From: Shewanella kaireitica | GTDB taxonomy: Bacteria > Pseudomonadota > Gammaproteobacteria > Enterobacterales > Shewanellaceae | Assembly: GCF_023284045.1 (NCBI RefSeq) | Contig: NZ_JAKIKQ010000001.1 | Location: forward strand, 186,001-250,000 | DNA: 64,000 nucleotides | Direction of reading: 5' to 3' | Shown: positions 1 through 8,662 of the stretch, one piece after another | Position numbering within the stretch: position 1 is the stretch's first letter | Layout of the letters: each line of letters begins with the position of its first letter | Translations under genes and position numbers: made by a program | The notes under the pieces: generated by a model | What the model was told of the DNA's origin: nothing | Seen by the model: the letters and a program-made list of their open reading frames with translations, nothing else | Databases searched by the model: none

Positions 1-573
1 TGCTGCAGTTATTGAATATTGATCATTGCTAAGGTTGGCAGTAGATACATTGGTTAGCTTAGAGCTTGTCACTCGCTTTATCACTGCGGAATTCACTAAT
101 TTTGCCAGTGATTCTTCAGCGTCATTAACTACATCAGCAGTTTCTATATCAGTAGGTTCCACCCAAGTATATTCATAGCCATCATTAAATTGGTAGCTGC
201 GGTTATTTTCAAATTCAATTCTGGCTGCTGTGTTGTCGACTGGCAGATGAAAAATAATACGACTAGCATCCGTACTTTTGGCGTAATCATTTTTCTGCGT
301 TACATTATTATAAGTATATTCAAATCTGATTTCTTTCTGGTTGCTCTCACTGCTGAGAACGCTAATACACTTAACACTGATCTCCTTAGTCGCAGTACAG
401 AGTTGAGTGATAATAGCCTCTGATAAGCCTAATTGCAGCGCATCATTTTTGAAGTTTTCATCAATTACGGTTTCATCACTATCGTCTGGATGTAATATAT
501 TGTCGATGTATTCACAGCCGACTAAATTCAAACAGAGCAAACTTGCTAGCAGTATTTTAACTTTTGCATTCAT
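1..573 (-). CDS. Putative lipoprotein, cut by left window edge
   Basis: An open frame runs from ATG at 573-571 to the left edge without a stop (191 codons visible), so the 3' end lies outside the window. The N terminus is a lipoprotein signal peptide: Lys-containing n-region, hydrophobic stretch and lipobox L-V-G-C with the lipidated Cys at residue 20. The next residue is Glu, which fits outer-membrane sorting. After it comes an acidic linker (HPDDSDET), then a sequence with no family I recognise. A purine-rich GAAAGAG at 584-590 lies 10 bases before the start. The alternative ATG at 569 meets a stop after seven codons. The function is unknown; surface or periplasmic location is inferred from the signal only. 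Confidence 0.72.
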   Translation of the reverse strand, partial: MNAKVKILLASLLCLNLVGCEYIDNILHPDDSDETVIDENFKNDALQLGLSEAIITQLCTATKEISVKCISVLSSESNQKEIRFEYTYNNVTQKNDYAKSTDASRIIFHLPVDNTAARIEFENNRSYQFNDGYEYTWVEPTDIETADVVNDAEESLAKLVNSAVIKRVTSSKLTNVSTANLSNDQYSITAA

Positions 574-970
574 TCCTTGAGTACTCTTTCTAACTGATTA
601 ATTTGACGATAGCGACAATTTAGCATTGTTTTTATTAGTAATAGTAGTGATAAATACACTTATTGAATATAGAGGCGAAACTTCCGCTTTCGATAGCTGT
701 TAGAGTCTAGATAGTCGAAGTTCTGCTAACCTAGGCGTTATTGAGTCAGTATATTGTGACTGTAGACAGAAACACTCATTACTAGATTACTTTACGTGAG
801 TCATTGCAAACTGACGGCAGATGCTTATACCAATTGAGATTTCTATGCCGAAAGGAATAAGGCTTTATACTATTGCTATAGGTCTTTTTATAGGCCATTT
901 AAAAGTGGCAGTGATTCATTACTAATCTGAGGCATTAGCTTATTGTTAGCTGCAGAATAAAGAGGTAAAA
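574..970. other. Intergenic region between divergent lipoprotein and LysR genes
   Basis: About 400 bp without a convincing gene. It must hold the promoters of the lipoprotein (leftward) and the LysR gene (rightward). The 11-mer TATACCAATTG at 826-836 shares its last ten bases with the termini of the inverted-repeat element at 47427-47808, so it may be a remnant of such an element, but no partner arm is visible. Nothing else stands out. Confidence 0.4.
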
Positions 971-1873
971 ATGGATTTAAATCTGTTGAAAACGTTTGAT
1001 GCGGTGATGAATGCCCGCAGTGTAAATCTAGCTGCTGAAGTACTAGGGATTACCTCTCCAGCGGTTAGCCAAGCATTGAATCGGCTCAGAGAACAATATG
1101 AAGACCCACTATTTGTGAGAGCAGGACGAGGAATACGGCCTACTAATTTTGCAGTAGAGCTTCATGCTGAAATACAACAACCCTTGTTGCAATTAGTCAA
1201 CGGCACGCAATCTCGTCACCTTTTCAATCCTGAAACCAGTCAACGAAAGTTCAGAGTCTCTAGCCATAAAGATCTGGATCTAATGCTGATCCCAAGTCTG
1301 GTTAAGTATCGCCAAAAAAAGGCGCCCAATACTAAATTTATTGCCGACATTGAACACGATAGTGAAGAGTCTAGGCAAGATGATCTAAGGATGAGAAAAG
1401 TCGATATTATTATATCGACGGTGCAATTCGAAGAGCATGGTTATCATAACGAATTGCTTTTCAAGCAAGATCTCGTTGTAGCGCTAAGCCGTGAGCACCC
1501 AAGAATTCAGGGGGAAATTAGTGAGGATGCTTTTTTTGCTGAAGAACACATTCTTTGGCAAACAAAAAGAATGGACCGCTATACCCTCAACTCAGTGGCT
1601 GCTAAACATTTACCCTCAAGAAAAGTCGCTTATTCAACTGGATCTGCGATGACAGGGCTTAACTTAGTGGCTGACACTGAATGGTTATGTGTCAGTTCAC
1701 GTTGGCATGCTAACCAAGTGGCTGTGACGGGGCGAATACAAGTGCTGGAGCTGCCATTTGAAACCCAGCAAGTACCGGTTTATATGACTTGGCACCATTC
1801 GCAACATAAAGATCCTGGCCATCAATGGTTAAGAGAAGCAATATTTAGCACAAGCACAGCCCTATATGGTTAG
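971..1873 (+). CDS. LysR-family transcriptional regulator
   Basis: A 300-residue protein, normal LysR length. Residues 1-60 form the winged helix-turn-helix (LAAEVLGITSPAVSQALNRL recognition region, then DPLFVRAGRGIRPT wing). Residues about 90-290 are the periplasmic-binding-protein-like effector domain. ATG at 971 has AGAGGT at 961-966 as ribosome binding site. The gene ends 139 bp before a co-oriented secreted alkylsulfatase. LysR regulators often control an adjacent gene, so alkyl sulfate use is a plausible target. This is inference: the effector cannot be read from sequence. LysR genes are more often divergent from their target, so independent transcription is possible. Confidence 0.9.
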   Translation: MDLNLLKTFDAVMNARSVNLAAEVLGITSPAVSQALNRLREQYEDPLFVRAGRGIRPTNFAVELHAEIQQPLLQLVNGTQSRHLFNPETSQRKFRVSSHKDLDLMLIPSLVKYRQKKAPNTKFIADIEHDSEESRQDDLRMRKVDIIISTVQFEEHGYHNELLFKQDLVVALSREHPRIQGEISEDAFFAEEHILWQTKRMDRYTLNSVAAKHLPSRKVAYSTGSAMTGLNLVADTEWLCVSSRWHANQVAVTGRIQVLELPFETQQVPVYMTWHHSQHKDPGHQWLREAIFSTSTALYG

Positions 1874-2012
1874 CAAACTTTACGTCTTAATCATAAGTAA
1901 AGCTTAATAGTTGTTTAAGTTTTGCACTATCGATACTGTGGCTATTAGTTATTAATATCTCCCTCATCAACGGGCCAAATGGTTGAGTCCGTCACTTTGA
2001 GAGAGTATTACT

Positions 2013-3887
2013 ATGTTTAAATCTAACGTCATCGCAACATCAATTTGTGCAGTACTATTAGCTTCTTCAACAACGAGTGCATTTGCTGCCAATACCGACT
2101 TAGTTCGTAGCGCCGACCCGTCTTTTTTCACAAACGCGAAAGTGCAGAGCCATTTGGCTAAAGTGGTTTGGCAAGATGAAGCGCATAATAAAGCTTACAC
2201 CGAAAGCTCTGACATGATCCCTGTGGCAATGACCGAGTTTGCTAAGCAAATGGCCCCTAAAATACAAGAGATTGCAGCGGGTAAGCTGTATTCTATTTCC
2301 GGCTTTCAATTGGCATCAACGTTAGTTGCCGTAGGTGATGACGGATTGATCATTGTTGATCCTGGTGAAAATGACACGGCGGCCAAAGCTTCTATGGATG
2401 CGTTTAGTCAATTTTCTAAATTACCTGTTAAGGCTGTTATATACACCCATCGCCATCCTGATCATGCCTTTGGTGCTGCTGGTTGGGGGGTTACTGAAGA
2501 GCAAGTTAAGTCTGGTGAGGTTAAGATTATTGCTTCAGATAACTTTATCCCAAATCTTGTTAGTGATGTCGGAGTTACAGGTACGATTCTTACCCAGCGT
2601 ACTGCTTATGCCAGCGTATATTTACCTAAGGCACCAGCAGGGCGCCCAGCACATTTCGGCTTAGGCCCAACCTTTACGGCAGGCCCTGTTTCGTTCTTCA
2701 TGCCAAATGTCTTAGTGAGTAATGATCAGCCATTAAAAATCACAGTCTCGGGCATCGATATGGAAGTGTTTGGTGCATACGGTGATGCAGGTGATGATGA
2801 AATCGATATCTATTTCCCTCAATTTAAGCATGTTCATGGTAGCGAAACGATCCAAGGTGAAACCTTCCCTAATCTATATACGCTGCGTGGTACTAAATAT
2901 CGTGATGTACAGAAATGGTATGAAGGTATCGACCACTTGTTAGCTTATTCGGAAAAGGCCAATACCTATAGCGGTTCTCATATGAGAGCATGGGTGGGGC
3001 ATGACTTTATTAATCAACGCATTACTAATTATCGCGATGCTATTCAATATGTACATGATCAGTCTGTTTACTACATTAATCGTGGTATTAAGCGTGATGA
3101 ACTTGCTGAGAAAGTTATCTTGCCAGAGAATTTAGCCAATGATCCTTGGTTAGGTGAGTACTACGGTACCGTTGCTCATTCAGTGCGTAATATTTATAAC
3201 GGTTACCTAGGCTGGTGGGAAGGTGATGCGACTAAACTTGCTCGTCCTGCTGTAAAAGAGATGGCTCAAGACTATGTTGATGCCATGGGCGGTGAAGCAA
3301 ATGTGATTAAGATGGCGCAAAAAGCTGTTGATACGGAAAACTATGGTTGGGCGGCTGAAATTTTAACTCATGTGAACAACGTCGACCCAGCAAATATGGA
3401 TGCGCGTAACTTAAAGGCCGAAGCATTACGTGAGTGGGGTTACAAGCAAACCAATATTTACTGGAGAGGATTTGCCGTTGCTGATGCTGGAGAACTTGAC
3501 GGCACGTTAGATCGCTCGGTTGCTTGGGATTTTGCTAATCCAGCTATTGTGAAAGTACTACCTACAACCAAGATTCTAGCAACGCAGCGTGTGAACCTGA
3601 ATGCTGAGCGCGCCAAAGGCCAAGAGTTATCTATCAATATTAAGGTGTCAGATACTGGCGAAGTGGCCAACTATACCGTACGAAATGAGATTGCTATCTT
3701 CTCGCTAAAACAGGACCCCAATGCTGATGCTACATTAACAGGTAATAAGTTAGAAATGTTGGGGTACTTCACAACGGGTGATGCTAGCAAAGCTCAAATA
3801 TCGGGTAATAACAAGTCAGTCGAAACCTTCTTCAGCTTATTTGACCACAACAAGGCAAATGACATAAACCTAGTTTTACCAAACTAA
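2013..3887 (+). CDS. Secreted alkyl sulfatase (SdsA1/type III sulfatase family, metallo-beta-lactamase fold)
   Basis: A 624-residue precursor with a Sec signal peptide (cleavage near SAFA-AN, residue 26). The metallo-beta-lactamase zinc motif THRHPDH lies at residues 145-151 (H146, H148, D150, H151). The order MBL domain, alkylsulfatase dimerisation domain (about 380-500) and C-terminal SCP2-like domain (about 510-624), together with the length, matches the SdsA1 family, which hydrolyses primary alkyl sulfates such as SDS to alcohol and sulfate. Periplasmic or extracellular action is expected. In better known members the motif is THSHxDHFGG; here it is THRHPDHAFGA, so substrate range may differ. 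It lies downstream of a LysR gene and is followed by its own terminator (3905-3931), so it is probably monocistronic. Confidence 0.87.
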   Translation: MFKSNVIATSICAVLLASSTTSAFAANTDLVRSADPSFFTNAKVQSHLAKVVWQDEAHNKAYTESSDMIPVAMTEFAKQMAPKIQEIAAGKLYSISGFQLASTLVAVGDDGLIIVDPGENDTAAKASMDAFSQFSKLPVKAVIYTHRHPDHAFGAAGWGVTEEQVKSGEVKIIASDNFIPNLVSDVGVTGTILTQRTAYASVYLPKAPAGRPAHFGLGPTFTAGPVSFFMPNVLVSNDQPLKITVSGIDMEVFGAYGDAGDDEIDIYFPQFKHVHGSETIQGETFPNLYTLRGTKYRDVQKWYEGIDHLLAYSEKANTYSGSHMRAWVGHDFINQRITNYRDAIQYVHDQSVYYINRGIKRDELAEKVILPENLANDPWLGEYYGTVAHSVRNIYNGYLGWWEGDATKLARPAVKEMAQDYVDAMGGEANVIKMAQKAVDTENYGWAAEILTHVNNVDPANMDARNLKAEALREWGYKQTNIYWRGFAVADAGELDGTLDRSVAWDFANPAIVKVLPTTKILATQRVNLNAERAKGQELSINIKVSDTGEVANYTVRNEIAIFSLKQDPNADATLTGNKLEMLGYFTTGDASKAQISGNNKSVETFFSLFDHNKANDINLVLPN

Positions 3888-3904
3888 TTAGTGTGTAAAG
3901 GATG

Positions 3905-3931
3905 AAAACGGCTCTTAGTGAGCCGTTTTTT
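3905..3931 (+). terminator. Rho-independent terminator of the alkylsulfatase gene
   Basis: Perfect 10-bp stem AAAACGGCTC (3905-3914) with GAGCCGTTTT (3920-3929), five-base loop and a T run, 17 bp after the stop codon. Confidence 0.9.
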
Positions 3932-4039
3932 GATTGGCGGTTAAGCTTGTTGTTCATGGGGAGGCAATTATTTGCGTCCTTTCTCACTCAACTGCGTCTT
4001 AAGAGGTAATTAAACAATAATTTTCTCTCGGAGTTAGCC

Positions 4040-4744
4040 GTGATCAAACTTATCAGCTTTAAAAACTGTCCATTCGTTCAACGTGTGATGGGATCACTTG
4101 TTAGCAAGAGTATTCCTTTTGAAATCGAATACATTGAACTTAGCAATAAACCTCTATGGTTTTTAGATATTTCACCCAATGGCCAAGTACCAGTACTTAT
4201 TACTGAAGATGAAACCGTATTATTTGAGTCTGATGCCATCGTCGAATACCTAGATGACAAATATGCGCCGATTGAACAGGTGTCGGCCGAACAAAAAGCG
4301 CTCGACCGTGCTTGGTCTTATCAAGCGAGTAAGCACTATATGGCTCAATGCGGCACTATGGGCAGCAAAGAGAAAGAAACTTTTGAAACACGCTTAGCTA
4401 AGCTATCTAAGTCATTCGCTAAAGCTGAACATAAGCTTGGCGACAGTGCTTTTTTTAAAGGCAGCACCATCTCTAACGTTGATATTGCGTGGTTACCGAT
4501 ATTACACCGAGCTGATGTTATTAAACGCTGTTCGGGTTTTGATATGCTCGATGGTTTCCCTAAAGTACAGAAATGGCAAGCCGCTTTGATTGAATCCGGT
4601 CTTGCAGACAAAACGGTACCGGATGATTTCGTTAAGAGCTTTAGTAATTTCTATTTGAAGAATACTTATCTGGCGAGTTTAGTCGATGGGGCTGAAATCA
4701 ATGGTAAGGCTAGTTGCTGCGCGACCAGTTCATGCTGTGGTTAG
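4040..4744 (+). CDS. Glutathione S-transferase family protein with Cys-rich C-terminal tail
   Basis: A 234-residue protein starting with GTG at 4040, with TCGGAG at 4028-4033 as ribosome binding site. Residues 1-75 are a thioredoxin-like GST N domain: FKNCPFVQRV (C10-P11), the cis-Pro segment NGQVPVL, and the ESDAIVEYLDD glutathione-contact motif. Residues 85-200 are the all-helical C domain. The last 13 residues hold four cysteines as two CC pairs (C226, C227, C232, C233), absent from typical GSTs. C10 in the active-site position suggests an omega/beta-type Cys enzyme for thiol transfer rather than classical conjugation (inference). It is monocistronic by its terminator at 4757. The tail could bind metal or be redox-active. 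Confidence 0.85.
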   Translation: MIKLISFKNCPFVQRVMGSLVSKSIPFEIEYIELSNKPLWFLDISPNGQVPVLITEDETVLFESDAIVEYLDDKYAPIEQVSAEQKALDRAWSYQASKHYMAQCGTMGSKEKETFETRLAKLSKSFAKAEHKLGDSAFFKGSTISNVDIAWLPILHRADVIKRCSGFDMLDGFPKVQKWQAALIESGLADKTVPDDFVKSFSNFYLKNTYLASLVDGAEINGKASCCATSSCCG

Positions 4745-4756
4745 TTGTTGAATATC

Positions 4757-4788
4757 ATCGCCCTGTTATGCATCAGGGCGATATTTTT
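4757..4788 (+). terminator. Rho-independent terminator after the GST gene
   Basis: Stem ATCGCCCTG (4757-4765) with CAGGGCGAT (4774-4782), followed by ATTTTTAT. Confidence 0.85.
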
Positions 4789-4865
4789 ATTACATAGTAT
4801 TCTTGCGCAGGAGTGTTATTTGAATCAGCATAGGCCTTGTTTCAACGAGCTGTGAGGAGTAATCA

Positions 4866-5636
4866 TTGGATCTGTTTGAGGAATATCAAAAGCAACAAAC
4901 TTGGCGAAATTGGGCGCGTTATCTACAGCATGTTCCTTTTAAAAGCAGTGACGTTGTCGTTGACCTCGGCTGTTCAGTAGGTGGGATGTCATCACTGTTA
5001 GCGTCTGAAGTTAAGCAGGTGGTTGGGATCGATTTAAATCTAAGCTTTATCGACTTCTGCCAGCGACATCAAAGTACCAAGCAAACTTTTATCTACTGTG
5101 ATTTTGATAATATTGATTACCAGTCGTTGGCTGAGATTAACGGCGTATGGGCAAGTTTCTCGTTATCCTACCTACCTAATCCGCTTGATTACCTGACGAA
5201 GCTGTATTCGATTATTCAGCCTGGTGGCTGGATAGCCTTGCTTGATGTCGCATGTTTTATCTCTGCGAATCTCAGCATCGACAGTGCTTATTATGACAAG
5301 GTGCGTCAGTTTGAACTACAGTCGGCACAATCTGGGATCTATGATTTTAACTTCGGCGACAAAATGCAGCTGATGTTGCAGCAGGCAGGTTTTGAAATTA
5401 GCTATGTCGATAATGATGCTACCGACTTTGAACTTAACTTTTCAGGCGCTGCGCGGGCAGATGTGGTTCAAGGCTGGTCAGCAAGACTTGAGCGAATGCA
5501 AAAGTTACGGCAGTTGCTTGGCGATGATTATTCCGGTTTTTGTACTGAGTTGCTGGAAAACCTTCAATCGCCACAGCATCAACAAAGAGGCTGCGTTAAG
5601 TATGTTGTTGCCCAGAAGCATCATGCTACTGGTTAA
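4866..5636 (+). CDS. Class I SAM-dependent methyltransferase
   Basis: A 256-residue protein starting with TTG at 4866, supported by GAGGAG at 4854-4859. Motif I of the Rossmann-fold methyltransferases is VVDLGCSVGG (residues about 31-40), with the acidic motif II end at GIDLN. The segment NGVWASFSLSYLPNPLDYL matches the post-II/motif IV region, and IIQPGGWIALLDV is motif VI. No substrate-specific signature is recognisable. The gene ends directly at the end of the convergent PepSY gene (1-bp separation), so the two transcription units abut. It is not part of an obvious pathway here. Confidence 0.85.
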   Translation: MDLFEEYQKQQTWRNWARYLQHVPFKSSDVVVDLGCSVGGMSSLLASEVKQVVGIDLNLSFIDFCQRHQSTKQTFIYCDFDNIDYQSLAEINGVWASFSLSYLPNPLDYLTKLYSIIQPGGWIALLDVACFISANLSIDSAYYDKVRQFELQSAQSGIYDFNFGDKMQLMLQQAGFEISYVDNDATDFELNFSGAARADVVQGWSARLERMQKLRQLLGDDYSGFCTELLENLQSPQHQQRGCVKYVVAQKHHATG

Positions 5637-6410
5637 CTACTGTTTTTTGCGACGTTTCACTTTAGCGGGTTTCTGTTGCAACCAAATATAACAGCCGGTT
5701 AATGACATGATGATCAGTGCCAGTGCGACCAGATCCATCAACCAAGGGCCTAAATTGCCAAAGAAGCGACCGCTGTGTAGATCCAGTAATACCCTCTCCC
5801 AATGTAGTCGGCTGCTACGGATTTGCTCGGCGGCCTCAGAGTTATCAGTACCTTCTAGTGGCGTAATCCAAGGAATTGCCGCTAACGGCTGTGCAGGTGA
5901 CCAATCAATCAAATCACTATCAGCAACAAATACTCCAGCTTGAGTTTTAAGCCATAGGTTTTGTTGTAACCCTAATGCTTGAATATGGGAGGGGAGACCT
6001 GTAGCACTGTCTTGGGTTTCCAGCAATTCGCCGCTTGAGGACATTAAATACAGATGGCTTGCATCGATAGCAACCAGCATATTGTTATAGCGAGTTACTG
6101 CTAATACTAGGCTGTTTGCTTCGAGTATGAGCTGATTGTCTAGCCAGACTTGATTGCCAGCGCTAATGAGTTTCTTTGGGCTTTGTTGATAAAAGCTTAT
6201 CTCTGTGGGTGCTTTAATACCATAGTAATCGAGTAACCAGCGCTGTTTTACTTGGGCTGTATCGAGCGAAAGAGCATTACTGTGATTAATGAGCACCCCT
6301 GAAACGGCAATAAAGATGACCAAGAGGGTGGAAAATATCCCAATCCTACGGTGCCAAGGGCGTAATTGTCGTAACAGTTTGACTCTAAAGCTGGGGTGTT
6401 TGCGCGTCAT
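5637..6410 (-). CDS. PepSY-associated transmembrane protein
   Basis: A 257-residue inner-membrane protein: short basic N terminus (HRRIGIFST), TM helix about 24-42, a periplasmic domain about 45-215 and a second TM helix about 228-248 followed by a Lys/Arg tail. The LRPWHRRIG start and SGVLINH motif are those of PepSY-TM proteins, many of which work with ferric-siderophore systems as inner-membrane reductase or electron-transfer parts. It overlaps the upstream FMN-binding gene by 4 bp (ATGA), so the two are translationally coupled. Together with the porin at 7018-8196 it looks like an iron-acquisition operon. The reductase role is inferred from family and context. Confidence 0.82.
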   Translation of the reverse strand: MTRKHPSFRVKLLRQLRPWHRRIGIFSTLLVIFIAVSGVLINHSNALSLDTAQVKQRWLLDYYGIKAPTEISFYQQSPKKLISAGNQVWLDNQLILEANSLVLAVTRYNNMLVAIDASHLYLMSSSGELLETQDSATGLPSHIQALGLQQNLWLKTQAGVFVADSDLIDWSPAQPLAAIPWITPLEGTDNSEAAEQIRSSRLHWERVLLDLHSGRFFGNLGPWLMDLVALALIIMSLTGCYIWLQQKPAKVKRRKKQ

Positions 6411-6940
6411 TCTTTATCTTTATTTATCACATAATCATCTAGATACAGGGCAATGCGCGATAACTTAGTTAACGCTCTAACTGATAATGTTGCACCTGTT
6501 ATGCCATCAATATGCGTATCAAGTTGTAAGTCTTGCTTGAGTTTGGCTGATTTAAACTGATCAGTAAAGAAATCATGTCTGACTTCGTCGCCGCGACTCT
6601 CTCTATATACCAGTACTTTTGTTTGGGCAATCGCACTGTCTTTGACATGAATGCCGACTGTGATGGGGGATTCTTTGCCAATTTCATCCATGATCCATAC
6701 GCTTTCATCTGTTTGTTGCCAGTAGCGTAGACGCATCTTTTTAAAGCTATGGGCAAGAATAGATTCAATGGCTTGTTTTGCGGTATCGTCAATCCAGAAT
6801 ACTTTTGCTTTTGGCACTTCAGCATTAAAAGCTTGGCCAATGAACTCTTCTGGTGTTTGATAGGTCCCTCTAGCGTTTACTGTAGCGCTCGTCAGTGAGC
6901 AACTTAATAAGACAGATAATACAACGAGGGGTAGTTTCAT
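6407..6940 (-). CDS. Secreted FMN-binding (flavinylated) domain protein
   Basis: A 177-residue precursor with a Sec signal peptide (residues 1-24). The C-terminal FMN_bind domain ends in DGITGATLS (D145, T148, G149, A150, T151), matching the ApbE flavinylation motif Dxx(S/T)GAT; T151 would carry the phosphoester-linked FMN. It acts in the periplasm, most likely as an electron shuttle between the membrane and a ferric or other acceptor (inference from NqrC/RnfG-type domains and the PepSY partner). It overlaps the PepSY gene by 4 bp and follows the LbtU-like porin by 77 bp. The apbE gene itself is not in this window. Confidence 0.85.
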   Translation of the reverse strand: MKLPLVVLSVLLSCSLTSATVNARGTYQTPEEFIGQAFNAEVPKAKVFWIDDTAKQAIESILAHSFKKMRLRYWQQTDESVWIMDEIGKESPITVGIHVKDSAIAQTKVLVYRESRGDEVRHDFFTDQFKSAKLKQDLQLDTHIDGITGATLSVRALTKLSRIALYLDDYVINKDKE

Positions 6941-6970
6941 ATTGCGCTAGCTCGTGTGAGATAAAATGAA

Positions 6971-6994
6971 TGAGTGCTCAAGTTTGAGCACTCA
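6971..6994. terminator. Stem-loop between porin and FMN-binding gene
   Basis: Perfect inverted repeat TGAGTGCTCAA (6971-6981) and TTGAGCACTCA (6984-6994). On the minus strand, in the direction of the operon, it is followed by TTCATTTTA, a weak T tract. It probably acts as an attenuator giving more porin than downstream mRNA (inference). Confidence 0.6.
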
Positions 6995-7017
6995 TTTTTA
7001 GGTCAGTTTAGTTCAAA

Positions 7018-8196
7018 TTAGAACTGGTACCCAACACCTAAGTTGAATCCGTCAGCGTCTTTAGCACCGCCAACTTTTTCGTAGTCAGCTTTAAATACTA
7101 CGTTTTCGTGCAACCAGTAGTTAATACCTACATTGGTTTGCTCAATTTTGGTATCGTCGCTGTTACCTGCGTTGTTGTCATACTCGTTGTAGCGAGCAAA
7201 TAGGCCAAAGCTATCATTGAACTTATAAGAAGGCTCAATGTACCAACCATTTTGCTCGTCACGTCCTAAAGCTTCGGCTTCTTTACCATCGATATCCCAC
7301 TGTGCGTACAATGCTTTAACAGTGAAACCTTGGATAGAATAGATCGCGTGTGCAGAAAGCAATGTTGCAGATGCAGTATCAACGCCACCAGTACTTTGAG
7401 TTAGATCTGCTTGATATTGTGCAGTTGCAGCAAGCTCAAGACCAGGCACTGCTGTGTACTTAACTCGTGCCGTATAGGCAAGATCTGAAGCATCAGCTTT
7501 GGCTACCTTTTGACGGCCGCCACGAATGCTATAAGTTTCATCAACTTTAAGACCTGAAGTAATCGCACCATCGAAGGCTAAACCTGGAGCTGCTTTTAAG
7601 TTAAGTGCAGCACCCGCTTCCCACCAAGTTGCTGGGATGATGTTTTTCTCAACTGGGTTACGCTCAACACCGTAGAATGCTGGTGGCTCGTGAGTTTCGT
7701 TAATGATACCAACTGGCATCAAGAATAGACCCGCTTTACCAACGAACATGTCGTTAAAGTCATGCTCAATATAAGCTTGCTCTAGCTCTACTTCACCTGG
7801 CTTGTCGTCACCTGAAAGGGCGTGTTCAATTTCTAATTCAGAGAAGAAACGGGTGCTTTCTGTGAACTCATGACCAAAGAAAAGTACGAAGCGATGGAAA
7901 TCGATAGCTTTCTTATCTTTACCAGACTTGTTGTCAGTGATGTTGTTGTAATGAAGCTCACCGTAACCACCGATTGTTGTGGCACTCTTTGACTCAGAAG
8001 CTGACTCTTCTACTACATCAGCGGTTTTCTCTACACGCTTTTCAGTTTCATCAAGACGCTTTTCAAGATCTTGTAGAACTTTCTGTTGCTGCTCAATAAT
8101 CTTACGTAGCTCAGCTGTTTCATCAGCAGCATAAGCTCCTTGAGTTGCGAACATGCTAACTAGCGCAGTAGCAAGTAAGGTTTTCTTCATCATCAT
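7018..8196 (-). CDS. LbtU-like siderophore porin, outer membrane beta-barrel
   Basis: A 392-residue precursor with a signal peptide ending AYAA-DE (about residue 24). Residues 26-65 are a heptad-rich coiled coil (LRKIIEQQQKVLQDLEKRLDETEKRVEK), as in trimerising porins. The rest is beta-barrel with alternating aromatic residues, ending in the terminal Phe (GVGYQF) needed for BAM recognition. The segment GELHYNN, HRFVLFFGHEF and ELEIEHAL is characteristic of LbtU proteins, the TonB-independent siderophore-uptake porins first described in Legionella. A Fur-box-like palindrome at 8259-8273 and the following FMN-binding and PepSY genes support an iron role. Phosphate- or anion-selective porin is the alternative reading. 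Confidence 0.83.
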   Translation of the reverse strand: MMMKKTLLATALVSMFATQGAYAADETAELRKIIEQQQKVLQDLEKRLDETEKRVEKTADVVEESASESKSATTIGGYGELHYNNITDNKSGKDKKAIDFHRFVLFFGHEFTESTRFFSELEIEHALSGDDKPGEVELEQAYIEHDFNDMFVGKAGLFLMPVGIINETHEPPAFYGVERNPVEKNIIPATWWEAGAALNLKAAPGLAFDGAITSGLKVDETYSIRGGRQKVAKADASDLAYTARVKYTAVPGLELAATAQYQADLTQSTGGVDTASATLLSAHAIYSIQGFTVKALYAQWDIDGKEAEALGRDEQNGWYIEPSYKFNDSFGLFARYNEYDNNAGNSDDTKIEQTNVGINYWLHENVVFKADYEKVGGAKDADGFNLGVGYQF

Positions 8197-8662
8197 TCTA
8201 TCCCTTTGTTATGGCGGGTTGTAAAATTTGTGGGGATTTTACCAACTGATTAACATAATGCAAATTATTCTCATTTAAATTATGATTTAGATCAACATTT
8301 GTAAAGTGTTTGTGGCTATTTATATAGCCTTGCTTTTACTGTGGTTATATCTATTTCAATGTAAAACAAAAAGTTATGTCAGTTTTTTACGTTTGTGGGA
8401 ATTGCTGCTATTTTCTTTACATTTAAGTATTTAGTGACAATTTGCAGCTAGTTGGCATGAAAAAGTAGTGATATAGGCAGTTACTAATGTGAATTGATTT
8501 AGAACTAGTCGTGTCTTTAGATAACTTTTGGTTATATAAAGACAATAGATGCTCCTTTGTGCGCACCACAAATAGGCAGATGAAGTCATCGGGTGAGTCA
8601 AATTTCAATCATGGTATACAATGCTCAGCCACTTTGAAGGTTAACAAGATTGTTGAGTGATT
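8197..8662. other. Divergent intergenic region, porin and DUF3581 promoters
   Basis: About 465 AT-rich bases. Apart from the Fur-like site at 8259-8273 no gene or strong structure is seen. Short frames here lack ribosome binding sites and homology I can recognise. Confidence 0.4.
8259..8273 (-). promoter_or_regulatory. Putative Fur box upstream of the LbtU-like porin operon
   Basis: TGCAAATTATTCTCA at 8259-8273 fits the 7-1-7 Fur consensus TGATAATNATTATCA at 11 of 14 defined positions. It lies 63 bp upstream of the porin start, within promoter range. The iron-related nature of the downstream genes makes Fur control plausible. Confidence 0.55.

Noticed and set aside
190..423. 77-codon plus-strand frame
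   Set aside because: It lies opposite the lipoprotein gene at 1-573, which has a signal peptide and lipobox; the plus frame has no such support.
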